From: Trichoplax sp. H2
Lineage: Eukaryota; Placozoa; Uniplacotomia; Trichoplacea
DNA length: 64,000 nt
Direction: 5' to 3'
NCBI GenBank assembly: GCA_003344405.1
Contig: NOWV01000038.1
Coordinates: forward strand, 62,001 to 126,000
The notes below the pieces were generated by a model. The model made no database searches and had not been told where the DNA came from. It saw only the letters and a list, made by a program, of their open reading frames with translations. Position 1 is the stretch's first letter. The number at the start of each line of letters is the position of its first letter. Made by a program: the position numbers and the translations under genes. Positions 1 to 17,100 of the stretch are shown here, one piece after another.

Positions 1-842
1 TCTGAAAGTGCATATTTCATCTATTTGTGTCTCTATGCATGTCTGCATATTACTGCATGGATGTTCCTATGTTGGTGCATTTAGTGTGGTATATATACAG
101 TAATAGTACTAGATATATCTGTTATAAGTTATATATATTACTGTAATAAATCGATCAATTCCCACTTCTAGACTTGAGCATCAGGCAGTAGTAACATCTA
201 AGCCTGAAATCCCTACTTGATTCAAACATGGAGATTACTAGAATGATTTACTACAAGAGTCTCTAGGGAGTTATACTACGGTGAACACGATTTGTTGTAC
301 AGGACACTCCTTTAATAAGAATCCATGGGGGGTTAATGCTCTCAAACCAGCCGATAAACGCTGAGATTTAACGCCGACTATAATCAAGGTAAATCCCGTA
401 CAGGCTCTTCTCTAGACTCTAGGTATACAGTATGGGCATATTAATTAATTAATTAATTCCGTGAGCAACGTCGAAAAGGGCAACACCTTAAAGACACTAG
501 TCTACCTCCAGTACAGTACCTGTGTCATCAAGGTGAGTATTAGACTGGCCAACTGGGTAGAAAGCCGTTACAACATTCAAGCAGTCGAGCAAGGAGGAGA
601 GAATCTCTTGCAGCATTTTCATCATCACTGGAATGACTGGATGCAATTTTCCCCATCGGGCTTGAAATTGTCAATCAGTTGGATCAAGGTTGTAAATTAC
701 TGTTGAATGCGATTCTACCAACCAATTCTTCTTGACTTATTACATTGGAGTGGAATTGGCGCGTGTTACAAAGTGAAAGAGCTAACTGCAATTATTATCA
801 ACAAATCGTGAGTAAATAGACCGTTGATCAGCACTCGGATCG
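1..842. other. Left-edge sequence upstream of WDR5
   Basis: I see no supportable gene here. A short TTAA-type simple repeat lies near 440-458. The stretch may hold the WDR5 promoter and 5' UTR, because the proposed WDR5 start codon is at 843, but no specific promoter element could be recognised. Confidence 0.4.
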
Positions 843-6290
<5,448 letters not shown>

Positions 6291-7895
6291 CTGACTTTCC
6301 AATTGTAACATTCATTGTGCATAATTCTATTTTGGCCATTTTATCTCAAACTGTCACGTCTTTCAATTATGATCGTTTTTATGTTTTTTTTTTTAAGCCG
6401 TTCAATCATTATTTGGTCAAGTTGTATAAATATATCGATATCGTGATCTACAGTATTCATACTCTACTGTAGTATAAAAGTTAATTACGGCGATAAAGTA
6501 GTCACCTAATGAATGGTTGCAATATTTCAATTATTCTATTTCCTGAGAGTAAACCTTGTTTCTTGACTCTGCATTATAAACCCAAAGAACGAACGATATT
6601 TCGTGAAAAAAATTCATTTTAGATCGTTAGATGAAAAGTTTTGTATAAAGTGTAGATTAATTGAACTATAGTCAATAGAATTGACCAGTAGAATGTTTTC
6701 TTCTACATTTCGCTGCGTTCTATTACCCTAAGCTAGACGTTGGAATTGATCATTATTATTTGGCTATTTTGCAAAGTATACTTGTATGTTAGTTCACCTT
6801 GCTAGTAAGCGAGCCTTAAGAAATTGGGTAGATACATGTAAAGTGAAATTAGTCAGTAGCGTGCGAATGGCTCGTATTTGCTGTTCTTGACAGTCATAAA
6901 TGGCATGACATTGGGGGTATAGAATGAATGAATTCTAATCGATTGTACTCGTTTAATGATGATGATAGTATGTATTGCTTAACGAGAATACTGAGGCGAA
7001 GGAATTGCATTTCTTCGGTATTCCATATGCAATTATTATTTTTATATCAACGTATTGTTTGATTCTTTTGCTCCTACTAAATACTTGATAACTTGTACGA
7101 AATGATGTAGAATAAGCATTTCGGTCTATGTCAACGAATGGAATACTCGTCCATCCCTGTTGCAATCAAGAAATGACACTATCGATATCCATTTAAATTA
7201 TTATTCTGGACATGGGACTGTGGCACAAGTGTTGTTGTAACGTAGTCTACGTTTTTAATGTACATCTTGATAGATGATGTATTTTGTGTACATAAATGTT
7301 GTTGTCGTAGCTTTCATGGAATAAATCATATTAGTGGTCTATTTTTAAATGGTATTGCCATCTATTCAATGCTGAGACTTTTATTCGTCTACAATCACTG
7401 GACAAGTAGGCATCATTTCGAGTCGATAGTAACTATACGATAGACCATGATGAAAGTGTGGTGATCGTTTGCGGCTATTATTAGTTCAAGTTGGCTTTGC
7501 ACTAGTTGGAAAAGAAATTACTTTATTTCGCTTTATCGGACTACTCTACAATGCTTGACGAATAGCCAAGGGTTATTTGTTGCTGACGGTGCTACTCTAG
7601 GCCATTTCACTGTTGTACTGTCTACGAGTATACCCATTGATTGGACATGGATTGCCTGAAGTAAAATTCCGTCGATCATCATCACCCTACTGTTTTAAGC
7701 CACAATAGTGTGCCAAAATGATCTTCCAGCCTTTCACCTTGTGTGATCTTGCTGTCTTTTGTTTGCGAAATACTACCAAGAAAATGGATCACGTACATTG
7801 GCATACTGGGAGCCATGACTTCTCTATCCTATAGCAATGGATGAGTTTACTCAATCAATCCAGTCTCATTCAGTCCTTGCCTGATACAGCTAGCA
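6291..7895. other. Intergenic DNA 3' of WDR5
   Basis: No gene is supportable here. Short open frames lack family motifs and credible splice partners. The WDR5 3' UTR presumably occupies the first few hundred bases. Confidence 0.5.
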
Positions 7896-8410
7896 ATGGA
7901 TGATCACGATAACAGTAAAGGACTATCGATCTCATCATGTCAGTACTAGTATGATTTTTGCTTTCTTGCTATACTGTGAAGAAGAAAGCTAACTCTGGGT
8001 CCATAGGGTGTTGTCCAAGCTTTCGATGATCACGATAGCAGTAAATGACTATCGATCTCATCATGTCAGTACTAGTATGATTTTTACTTTCTTGCTATAC
8101 TGTGAAGAAGAAAGCTGACTCTGAGTCCATAGGGTACTAGTATGATTTTCGCTTTCTTGCTATACTGTGAAGAAGAAAGCTGACTCTGGGTCCATAGGGT
8201 GTTGTCCAAGCTTTCGATGATCACGATAACAGTAAATGACTATCGATCTCATCATGTCAGTACTAGTATGATTTTTACTTTCTTGCTATACTGTGAAGAA
8301 GAAAGCTGACTCTGGGTCCATAGGGTACTAGTATGATTTTCGCTTTCTTGCTATACTGTGAAGAAGAAAGCTGACTCTGAGTCCATAGGGTGTTGTCCAA
8401 ACTTTCGATG
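7896..8410. repeat. Tandem repeat array, about 126-bp unit with a shorter sub-unit
   Basis: The unit runs GATGATCACGATAGCAGTAA ... CATGTCAGTACTAGTATGAT ... CTTGCTATACTGTGAAGAAG ... GGGTCCATAGGGT(GTTGTCCAAGCTTTC). Full units start near 7896, 8022 and 8215. Truncated copies start at ACTAGTATGATTTTCGC, near 8129 and 8323. Copies are nearly identical, which suggests recent expansion. The same array resumes after the assembly gap at 9161-9385. Confidence 0.9.
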
Positions 8411-8995
8411 CCTGCATTGGCTTCCATTTGTTTATAGGGATAATGAATGGATCATCACTGGAAAGCGTAGCGTATTTAGCGTCTCTATGTCATCCTGTCA
8501 TAGGACTACAAGCACTAGTACTGTACTAATCGAAAGTGGACTTTGTGTTGATAGTTATTGAAGTGATTTGGTAATGTAGATGCTTTAAGTTTGGATACCT
8601 GCATTGAAGAATGAATTGATGAATTATTAACCTGCATGATTGCATGATGCTTACACCGGTGTTGTGCGCCCAACACTGGTATAAGCCTTTGCAGTGGCTT
8701 GTTCCTCCTGCCTTTCAACAAGTCTCTGACCTTTCCATGCAGCACAAAGGTCAGTGCAAGCATGCTGCAAGCCAGACGTCTCTTAGCCTTACAAATTGAT
8801 GACCTTTTCCAAGCCTTTTTTTAATATATAATTAGCAGAAATTGGCTCACGTTCTCTATGATTGCCAATCCAGCCATTAGAAAGGTCGGCGTAAGCGCTG
8901 CTGGCAGCGACTTGTGTAAAATAGATGTCGCCTTAAGAATGGATTGAATCGTACCAATTGTAGCCTTTATTCACGACATTTATTTTACACAACTC
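8335..8995. repeat. Direct duplication, copy 1
   Basis: This stretch recurs at about 9306-9971 with only scattered differences (for example TTTATAGGG versus TTTGTAGGG and a 4-bp insertion near 9625). The offset is about 971-975 bp. It contains no recognisable gene. The open frames in both copies are duplicates of each other and show no family motif. Confidence 0.9.
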
Positions 8996-9140
8996 GTATG
9001 CCGTAGTACAGTACATGCAGCCACTGTGGACTACAGTACAGTACTACCAGCTGTATCCACTTGTGTAAAATCAATGTCGCCTTAAGAATGGATCAAATCA
9101 TACCAATTATACTCTTTATTCACGACATTCATTTTACACA
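8912..9140. repeat. Hairpin-unit satellite, proximal copies
   Basis: Two copies (8912-8992 and 9061-9140) of an 81-bp unit are bounded by inverted arms TTGTGTAAAATCAATGTCG and CGACATTCATTTTACACAA. They are 149 bp apart, and the second abuts the N gap. They match the larger array at 9887-10761. Confidence 0.9.
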
Positions 9141-9160
9141 NNNNNNNNNNNNNNNNNNNN
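9141..9160. other. Assembly gap (20 N)
   Basis: Twenty undetermined bases sit exactly inside the repeat region. The true gap length and the copy number of the flanking repeats are unknown. Confidence 1.
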
Positions 9161-9385
9161 GTCCATAGGGTACTAGTATGATTTTCGTTTTCTTGCTATA
9201 CTGTGAAGAAGAAAGCTGACTCTGGGTCCATAGGGTGTTGTCCAAGCTTTCGATGATCACGATAGCAGTAAATGACTATCGATCTCATCATGTCAGTACT
9301 AGTATGATTTTCGCTTTCTTACTATACTGTGAAGAAGAAAGCTGACTCTGAGTCCATAGGGTGTTGTCCAAACTTTCGATGCCTG
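9161..9385. repeat. Tandem repeat array resumed after the gap
   Basis: The units are the same as at 7896-8410 (GTCCATAGGGTACTAGTATG, CTTGCTATACTGTGAAGAAG, GATGATCACGATAGCAGTAA). The array enters from the gap and runs into the second copy of the 660-bp duplication. Confidence 0.9.
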
Positions 9386-9971
9386 CATTGGCTTCCATTT
9401 GTTTGTAGGGATAATGAATGGATCATCACTGGAAAGCGTAGCGTATTTAGCGTCTCTATGTCATCCTGTCATAGGACTACAAGCACTAGTACTGTACTAA
9501 TCGAAAGTGGACTTTGTGTTGATATTTATTGAAGTGATTTGGTAATGTCGATGCTTTAAGTTTGGATACCTGCATTGAAGAATGAATTGATGAATTATTA
9601 ACCTGCATGATTGCATGATGCTTACTTACACCAGTGTTGTGCACCCAACACTGGTATAAGCCTTTGCAGCGGCTTGTTCCTCCTGCCTTTCAACAAGTCT
9701 CTGACCTTTGCATGCAGCACAAAGGTCAGTGCAAGCATGCTGCAAGCCAGACGTCTCTTAGCCTTACAAATTGATGACCTTTTCCAAGCCTTTTTTTAAT
9801 ATATAATTAGCAGAAATTGGCTCACGTTCTCCATGGTTGCCAATCCAGCCATTAGAAAGGTCGGCGTAAGCGCTGCTTGCAGCGACTTGTGTAAAATAGA
9901 TGTCGCCTTAAGAATGGATCGAATCATACCAATTGTAGCCTTTATTCACGACATTTATTTTACACAACTCG
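9306..9971. repeat. Direct duplication, copy 2
   Basis: This is the second copy of the stretch at 8335-8995, with a few substitutions and a 4-bp TTAC insertion. It ends at the first hairpin unit of the distal satellite. After that point the two copies diverge in the order of satellite units. Confidence 0.9.
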
Positions 9972-10761
9972 TCTGCCGTAGTACAGTATATACTGTACTA
10001 TACAGTATAATACTGTACAGTACGTCGTCCGACTGGCCTTGACGACTGTGGACTACAGTACTAACCACTGTATGCTGCTGGTAGTGCAGTGGCTTGTGTA
10101 AAATCAATGTCGCCCTTACGACTGGATTAAAGTATGCCAATTGTACTTTATTCACGACATTTATTTTACACAACTCATATCCCGTAGTACTGTACAGTAC
10201 ATGCAGCCACTCTGGACTACAGTACTACCAGCTGTATCCACTTGTGTAAAATCAATGTCGCCTTAAGAATGGATCAAATCATACCAATTATACTCTTTAT
10301 TCACGACATTCATTTTACACAATTCGTATGACATAAAGCCACTGTGGACTACAGTACTAACCACTGTACGCTACTGGCACTGTAGCCACTTGTGTAAAAT
10401 CAATGTCGCCTTGAGAACCGGATGCAGCCATACCAATTGTACCTTTATTCACGACATTTGTTTTACACAACTCATATCCCGTAGTACAGTACATGTAGCC
10501 ACTCTGGACTACAGTACAACCAGCTGTATCCACTTGTGTAAAATCAATGTCGTCTTAAGAATGGATCGAATCATACCAGTTATACTCTTTATTCACGACA
10601 TTCATTTTACACAATTCGTATGACATCAAGCCACTGTGGACTACAGTACTAACCACTGTATGCTGTTGGCACTGTAGCCACTTGTGTAAAATCAATGTCG
10701 CCTTCAGAACCGATGCAGTCATACCAAGTGTACTTTCATTCACGACATTCATTTTACACAA
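9887..10761. repeat. Satellite of six hairpin units, about 148-bp period
   Basis: Units occupy 9887-9968, 10094-10173, 10242-10322, 10390-10470, 10534-10614 and 10682-10761. Start-to-start spacing is 207, 148, 148, 144 and 148 bp. Each unit has 19-bp inverted arms (TTGTGTAAAATCAATGTCG / CGACATTCATTTTACACAA, one mismatch) around a roughly 43-bp centre containing CCTTAAGAATGGAT and ATACCAATTNTA. The spacers carry CCACTGTGGACTACAGTACT and GTAGTACAGTAC motifs. No transposase or open frame of note is present. Confidence 0.92.
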
Positions 10762-11146
10762 GGGGCTAGACCAACAATCGACCTCTCTTAGCGGAGAAAA
10801 ACGAGTCTGCGAACTAATTGCTATGCAAAAATTTCTCGGCCACCATCGCAATCGGCGTTTCTCTCCTATCGGCAACTACCATTTGGCGTAATTAGCTTAC
10901 TTCTTCTTGATTGAGGAGGCCAAAGTAAAGCCTTCAACCACCGCTAATGCTCCATTGACTAAGGATAGAGGATAGTTAGCGCACAAGACTTGTTAATGAT
11001 GTGGCGATCGCCAGTTGATTACCGTTGCACGTTGTGTTTACACAGTCTGGCTGTTGGCATCGGAAAATTTTGACCGCTTTCCAATTCTTGCCTTGGATCC
11101 TGCATTTTACTGACATTGATAGCTTTTGGCCATCGTCACTAACGCC
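10762..11146. other. Upstream region of the Na+/H+ exchanger
   Basis: No gene is supportable between the last satellite unit and the exchanger start codon. The exchanger promoter and 5' UTR presumably lie here. No TATA box or other element could be assigned with confidence. Confidence 0.4.
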
Positions 11147-14100
11147 ATGTGGCTAACACGTACTTTCATCTTGCTATTGGTGATTCCAAAGTTAACTGCA
11201 AAATCAGTAGCATACGACAACGATATGGACTATGCCAATGGAAGCGATCCGCAACAACAACAATATCATCATCATGACAGGGTGCATATCGTCAGTTTGG
11301 AAAAATGGCCAACTGTTCAAGTGCCATTTATTATTGCTGTGGCATTTTTTTGCACTTCTATCTGTAAAATTGGTAAGTTCATATGCTGATCAACATCTAG
11401 TTTCCTTCGTCAATGTATTTCCATCAATCAGTCATCCGATACCATTGTCAATCAGAGAATATTAGTCCATGTTAAAAATGTTCATTGATTGGTTTGCTTG
11501 TCGGGTGGCAACTTTTTTCTGCCACGGCACACGATGGAGAATGTTGCCGATAACTTGCTGGCCGTTGTTGGCCAGAAACAATTTCATGCTTACCTACTTC
11601 TTCATCAATCTTTGTTGTTGCAAAACTAACACTATTTTTCGTATTAAGCTTTCCATTGGCCGATATATTGCAAATCACAGAAACCGAACTCTTCTTCCAA
11701 ATTGCAAACAATCAACCTTTCATCGATTGTGCCGGAATCTTGGTAAGTTAGCTGTAGCCTGCAGTACCCATCTTCCATTTTTGCCACATTCATTTTTTTT
11801 TCTTCTTTTCAATCCATCCACAACATAGTGGATGGAATGCCATCGACACATTTGCAACAGACAATCTCTATCCAATTCCTTTCCTGACTAAAATGGAATC
11901 CATTTTTTCCACCTTTTATACCATACCCGTAGTAACAATAGACCCCACATTTTTTTCTTGTTTTATCCTCTTTAAAATTTAAAATGATCATGTCTACCTA
12001 TCCATTCCAATACATTCATCATCTTTCCTCATAGTCTATAGATACTTTTCATATCCAATGGTTGACTTTGAAAACCAATTCACTCGGATGGGTAGAAATT
12101 GCTAATCCAACCCTTGAATGGATAACAAATTAGTTAACTCAAAGTACAACCATTTGACCACAAGGCTGTATTCTATCCACAGTCAATGGAACTGAATTAG
12201 CCTAGCTTTCTATCAACATTTTCAGTAGAATAATTTCTTGCAAGCATAGTCTAGGACATGATGGCCTTCTCCTTGGGCGAGAGGGAAATTAAAAATGTTG
12301 AAACTTGGATACAATTCCAGGATAGGATGCTTTACCCCTTTACCTCAACCCCCTTTTTCGACATGGAAATCTCATTTCATGCATAATTCATTACTTCTCT
12401 GTATTGAATATTCAAATCAAGGATAGCCTAGTCATCCAAACATGCTATTCATCATCTTGCCATCATGACTACATGATGGCAGTATTGAAGAGTTTTTAAT
12501 CAAGTAAATTTCCTCTTATTGAAACATTTCTTTTTCCAACAAATGATGCCATCACATCATGTTGTAAAGGAATGATTGGTTATAGCATGTTCTACATGGA
12601 TGACCACATCACTGCCAAAATGCTCACTATCCATCGATTACATTCTTGCCGTAATCATTTACCTCAAATCTATCTAGTCTACTATGGATAGCAATCCATC
12701 ACTTTGCTATTTCACTCGTATTTTCTGCCATTTTTGTCCATCTACGGTGGTCAATTTCCGTAGCAGACAAGAATAAATTGATCAACAATATTTGAAATTC
12801 TTGGCCTGGGGGCAAATCTTGACAGGCATCGCCTTGTACTTCGCTTTGAATAGTCTTGTTGTTGTCAGTTTTTCCTTGTCATCATTGAGGGACTTGGTAA
12901 CTTTAAGATGATCGTGTCTGCGTTAAATTAGTCTGTTATGCCTAGAAGAGGGCGAAAGGATGATTTATTACCTTGATCATCTGTACATTACAACATCATA
13001 TTAGAGTGAAGAAATGATGAAAAAGATGCCCTTCCATTCGACAAAACGATCACAAAATGATATCGTGTGTTCTACTTGTATTGTATTAGAATATGGATCT
13101 TAAGTACTCCTTTGCTAGTTCAGTATTTATTCTCAAAAACAACATGGATTACAAGTAGATCTGGATCCAAGTAAATCCACCATGTCTGTGACAACTACAT
13201 ATATAGACTAATCCACTAGTAGATGAGTAATCTCCAATGCGAGAACACCAATCGAGTGACGATTCTATTTTCAACATGGCCCCTAAAAAAGCCAAAGGGA
13301 TCAACAATACTGTTGACTTAATACATCATTCAGCGATTTGACTTTCGATAGTATTACTCCATCAGCAATCATTCCAAGAAGAAATCGATCGAATTCGCCG
13401 AAATGGCAATTCCCATCTCATGACGACAAGGTTCACGCAATTTTATTGAAGAATTTTTTTTTCCCACGTCATGACATGAGTACCTACAAGACTAAAGAAG
13501 ATCTCTCTTTTGACCAACAATGTCCTAATCCATAATCATATAGAGCGATAATTTACTTAGAATAGATGTTTACCTAAAGTATAGTATCCAGTTGTGGTTG
13601 TTGATTGGGCACAATTTGCTTGATAATATCAGCATGCATATTATCATTCTTACAGTTAAATGTCCATCATGTGCAAGATATCACTAGCCTTGATAGACTG
13701 GAATAATTTCAAGTTCTAATAATATAGCAGTTTACACTGTCTTCGCTATGCCATGATATAACGTTAACCAGTTGATTCAATTTGAACAATTTTGATGTAC
13801 ATTATCCTTACTCGATTTTATGGTAGCCTAATCTGGAATCACGGATAGTCTGGAAAATACTCTACGATGAATAAATGATTTGACATGCAAGAATTGACAC
13901 ATTAAAATATAATTTACAAAATTATTGATGCCTTAGCAAAAATGGAGAAACTCTACCATCATTTTGGGTTCCTTTTAGTATTAGTTTACAGCCTATCCAT
14001 GACTGCTTATTACTGTAGTGATGCAAAATGAATCCATTTTTCCTTCTTTCTATCAATGAAGAAAATGAAGAAAAATCAATTACAGCGCTACGCTAGTAAT

Positions 14101-17100
14101 GCACAATTTCGATCAACCAATATTGCCAAGAACTTTAATAACCTTTCTATAGCCCTTCTCTATCCATTGATATTTTAATTTCATTTAATTCTATTTATAG
14201 CTATTTCTCGTCCTTTATTCACTTCTCCTTCGATTAAAATAGCTATCCCTTTATGGTATTTAGACTTGTCACCATATTGATTTTTCCCAAATCCAACATG
14301 ATGTACAATTCCTTGTCAAAGTTTGACAAGATCAACTCCTATCGTATTGTATAGCTTTCAATTCAATCCATTTCATGTTCATCTTGTTGATAACAAGTTA
14401 ACAAACATGCAGTGACAGAATATTAAAACTACTTCAGGATAGGCGAACATGATCGTTGCAATCATTTTTTTTTTGTCCTTTATAATGAATTGGTTGATAA
14501 AATAAATTGTTCAATACTTTATTCTCTTTCTCTATATGGCGATACCTGCTTGGATTGACTAAAATTGCCTTTATTGATACCGATATCATCATTTCCATAT
14601 CCAAACTAAAGCATGTTAATTGTTTTGGGAACAATTATCGGTGGAATGTTGTTGTAAGTCTGCTTATGGATGCCATTTCAACGTTGATTCAATACCAAAT
14701 TAATAATCATGAATCCACTTACTGCAGTAGCTAAATCGTATCAAATCATGCCCAAATTGGTTACAAATAACCTTGTCATTGTTTTACCTGATTTAGCTTA
14801 ATCATCATTTCAATATCATTTAACGATGTTATGTAAATACAACGCAATAGCAGTATGAATGATTCTATTCTATGTGTTCAATATCCATCATGAATTGTAA
14901 ATACTTTCTAATAGAGTTAATTATTGTACTTATTTCGATCAACATAATTATAATCCATCATTTGGAAATGATTTGCTTTAGTAACGTATTTTGCGTACTC
15001 TTTTTCTCAATTTAATAGTGGTATTTATGGACATTCAGCATCCATCATCTATAGTTCAACAACTTTCTTCTTATTTTTATTACCTCAGTAAGTATCAATT
15101 GAATTTTACATTTTGGGGTTTAATTCAAAATGGATTTAAGAGTCTAATCCCACCGATGAAGTAGATTGAAAAAGAAGTTTTATTTCCCTATGATAAACTA
15201 ATAGATATGTATTTAAAAGACACTTCTTCTTAATTTTAATTGATATAAAACAAACTTTTCTATCTTCCATAACAGAATTGTATTTGAAGCTGGTTATTTC
15301 CTACCTAACAGATTATTTTTCGATAATATTGGTACTATCATTTTGTACGCCGTTGTTGTAAGTATTCTACACGAACTAGTAACTTTCCAATAACAAAAAC
15401 TTGTATATATATTTACTCGACTTGATTAATGCATAGCAGTTTTAAAGTTTGCTTTATTAATAAGGCTTCATAAACGATATTAAAAACATACAATAAAAAA
15501 TACTTTTTTACTTGTAAAATTAGGGAACTATATTCAATACTTTTGCTGTTGGTAAGTAGAATTTGATCGTTGTAGAGTTTCAATCTAGTCATTCTACTGC
15601 ATATCATTTTTAAAGACTTTGAGTGCCTATAGCTGTATAGCCATTCGCACAGTAAACGGATAACAACCATTACTTTTTTAGGCTCATCCTTATATTTAAT
15701 GTCGACTTTGGGAGCAATCAACGTAGAAATTACCTTATTACATTGTTTACTCTTTGGTAGTTTGATATCTGCTGTTGATCCAGTTGCGGTGAGTAAAAAT
15801 TGTACTTAATAGCAAGTTGCTCCATGTACAATGACGATCAATAATCTTATTTGTAAAGTATCATGATTAAGTTGTAAAAGTTATTTAGAGTATGTAGGAA
15901 TCAGCTTGCGACTTGTCATCCCCAATGAATTAACTTGCTACTCTGTTTTTCGCAGGTTTTAGCCGTATTTGAAGAAGTTCACGTTAATGATGTTTTATAT
16001 ATTCTAGTATTTGGAGAATCTCTCGTTAATGGTAACAAAAAGATTGAACTATTTCCACTTTTTAAGTTGGTACATTTACAATAATATATTATTTTTTCTT
16101 GACTTTCAAGATGCCGTAACCGTAGTATTATACAACTCCTTTAATGCTTTAACCCAAAACGCGGTGTCTGCCACTAGTAACACCACTAACTATACCCTAA
16201 GCGCACCACCTGGCACTAGTAGCACCACTAACTCTACCACTTACATCACCGATAGCATAACTCCAGTTACAGCATCAGAGGTAAAAATCGATAGTTTACC
16301 AAGTTAGAAGTATTTATGATGTTGCCGAATATCAGCAACATGAGTTACTGAATCTTTCCAGATAGAAAATATTCTCACAGAGTTTTATTGTTAAAGATTG
16401 CCTTGTCAGTGGGATCCTTTTTTGTGGCAAGTCTGGCCGGTACCTTGATTGGAATTATAGTTGGCTTCATGTCAGCATTTATCACCAAATATACCGCTAA
16501 TGTGCGAGGTATGGTAATTATCCTACGTTTATCGTCGTTTAAATTGCTTACTGTTCTAGAATGCCTCCAATCTGGATGTTACGTAACATCATCATCGTAG
16601 ATAATTATTTTGACATTAATATCCTTGCTCATTACAGTGGTTGAACCAATGGTCATCTTTGCCGGTGGATACATTGCATATCTAGTCAGCGAAATTTTCC
16701 ATTTCTCCAGCATAATGAGCATTGTATTTTGCGCTATTGCGATGAAACCTTATGTTGAGGCTAATATCTCGCATAAATCTCATACAACTGTTAAATACTT
16801 TTTGAAAATGCTAAGGTAAGCCTTTTCCAAAATCGTAACCAACTAGGCTTATACGCATAGCGTAAGATAAGATGATCCATTATCTTGGAATATTGCTTTA
16901 CCTGTTCCTTATTTTATTTGCAGCTCATTTAGTGAATCACTGATATTCTTATTTCTTGGTCTTGTCCTGATTACATGGAATCATTATTTTAACGTGTCGT
17001 TTATCATGTTTACCCTTCTATTCGTTGCAGTCTATCGTTTTATTGGTAAGTTCAATTTATTAACATTGACCTCCACATACGCGCGTATCTCAACTTTACC

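Noticed and set aside
8358-8561. A pair of nearly identical 67-codon frames (also at 9329-9532)
   Set aside because: Both lie in the duplicated repeat region, begin inside a tandem repeat unit and resemble no protein I know.
9887-10761. A regularly spaced palindromic array, superficially CRISPR-like
   Set aside because: Eukaryotic nuclear DNA, 81-bp units with conserved spacers, and no cas genes. It is a satellite.
11511-11560. An LIGLLVG-like peptide resembling the NHE segment after PESC
   Set aside because: It is blocked by stops and has no splice partner. The true segment ([10 protein letters not shown]) is at 14612-14653 with matching phase.
11469-11828. A 119-codon open frame with hydrophobic stretches between exchanger exons
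   Set aside because: The conserved NHE sequence ([10 protein letters not shown]) lies in another frame at 11649-11742 with correct phase and splice sites. The long frame is a by-product.
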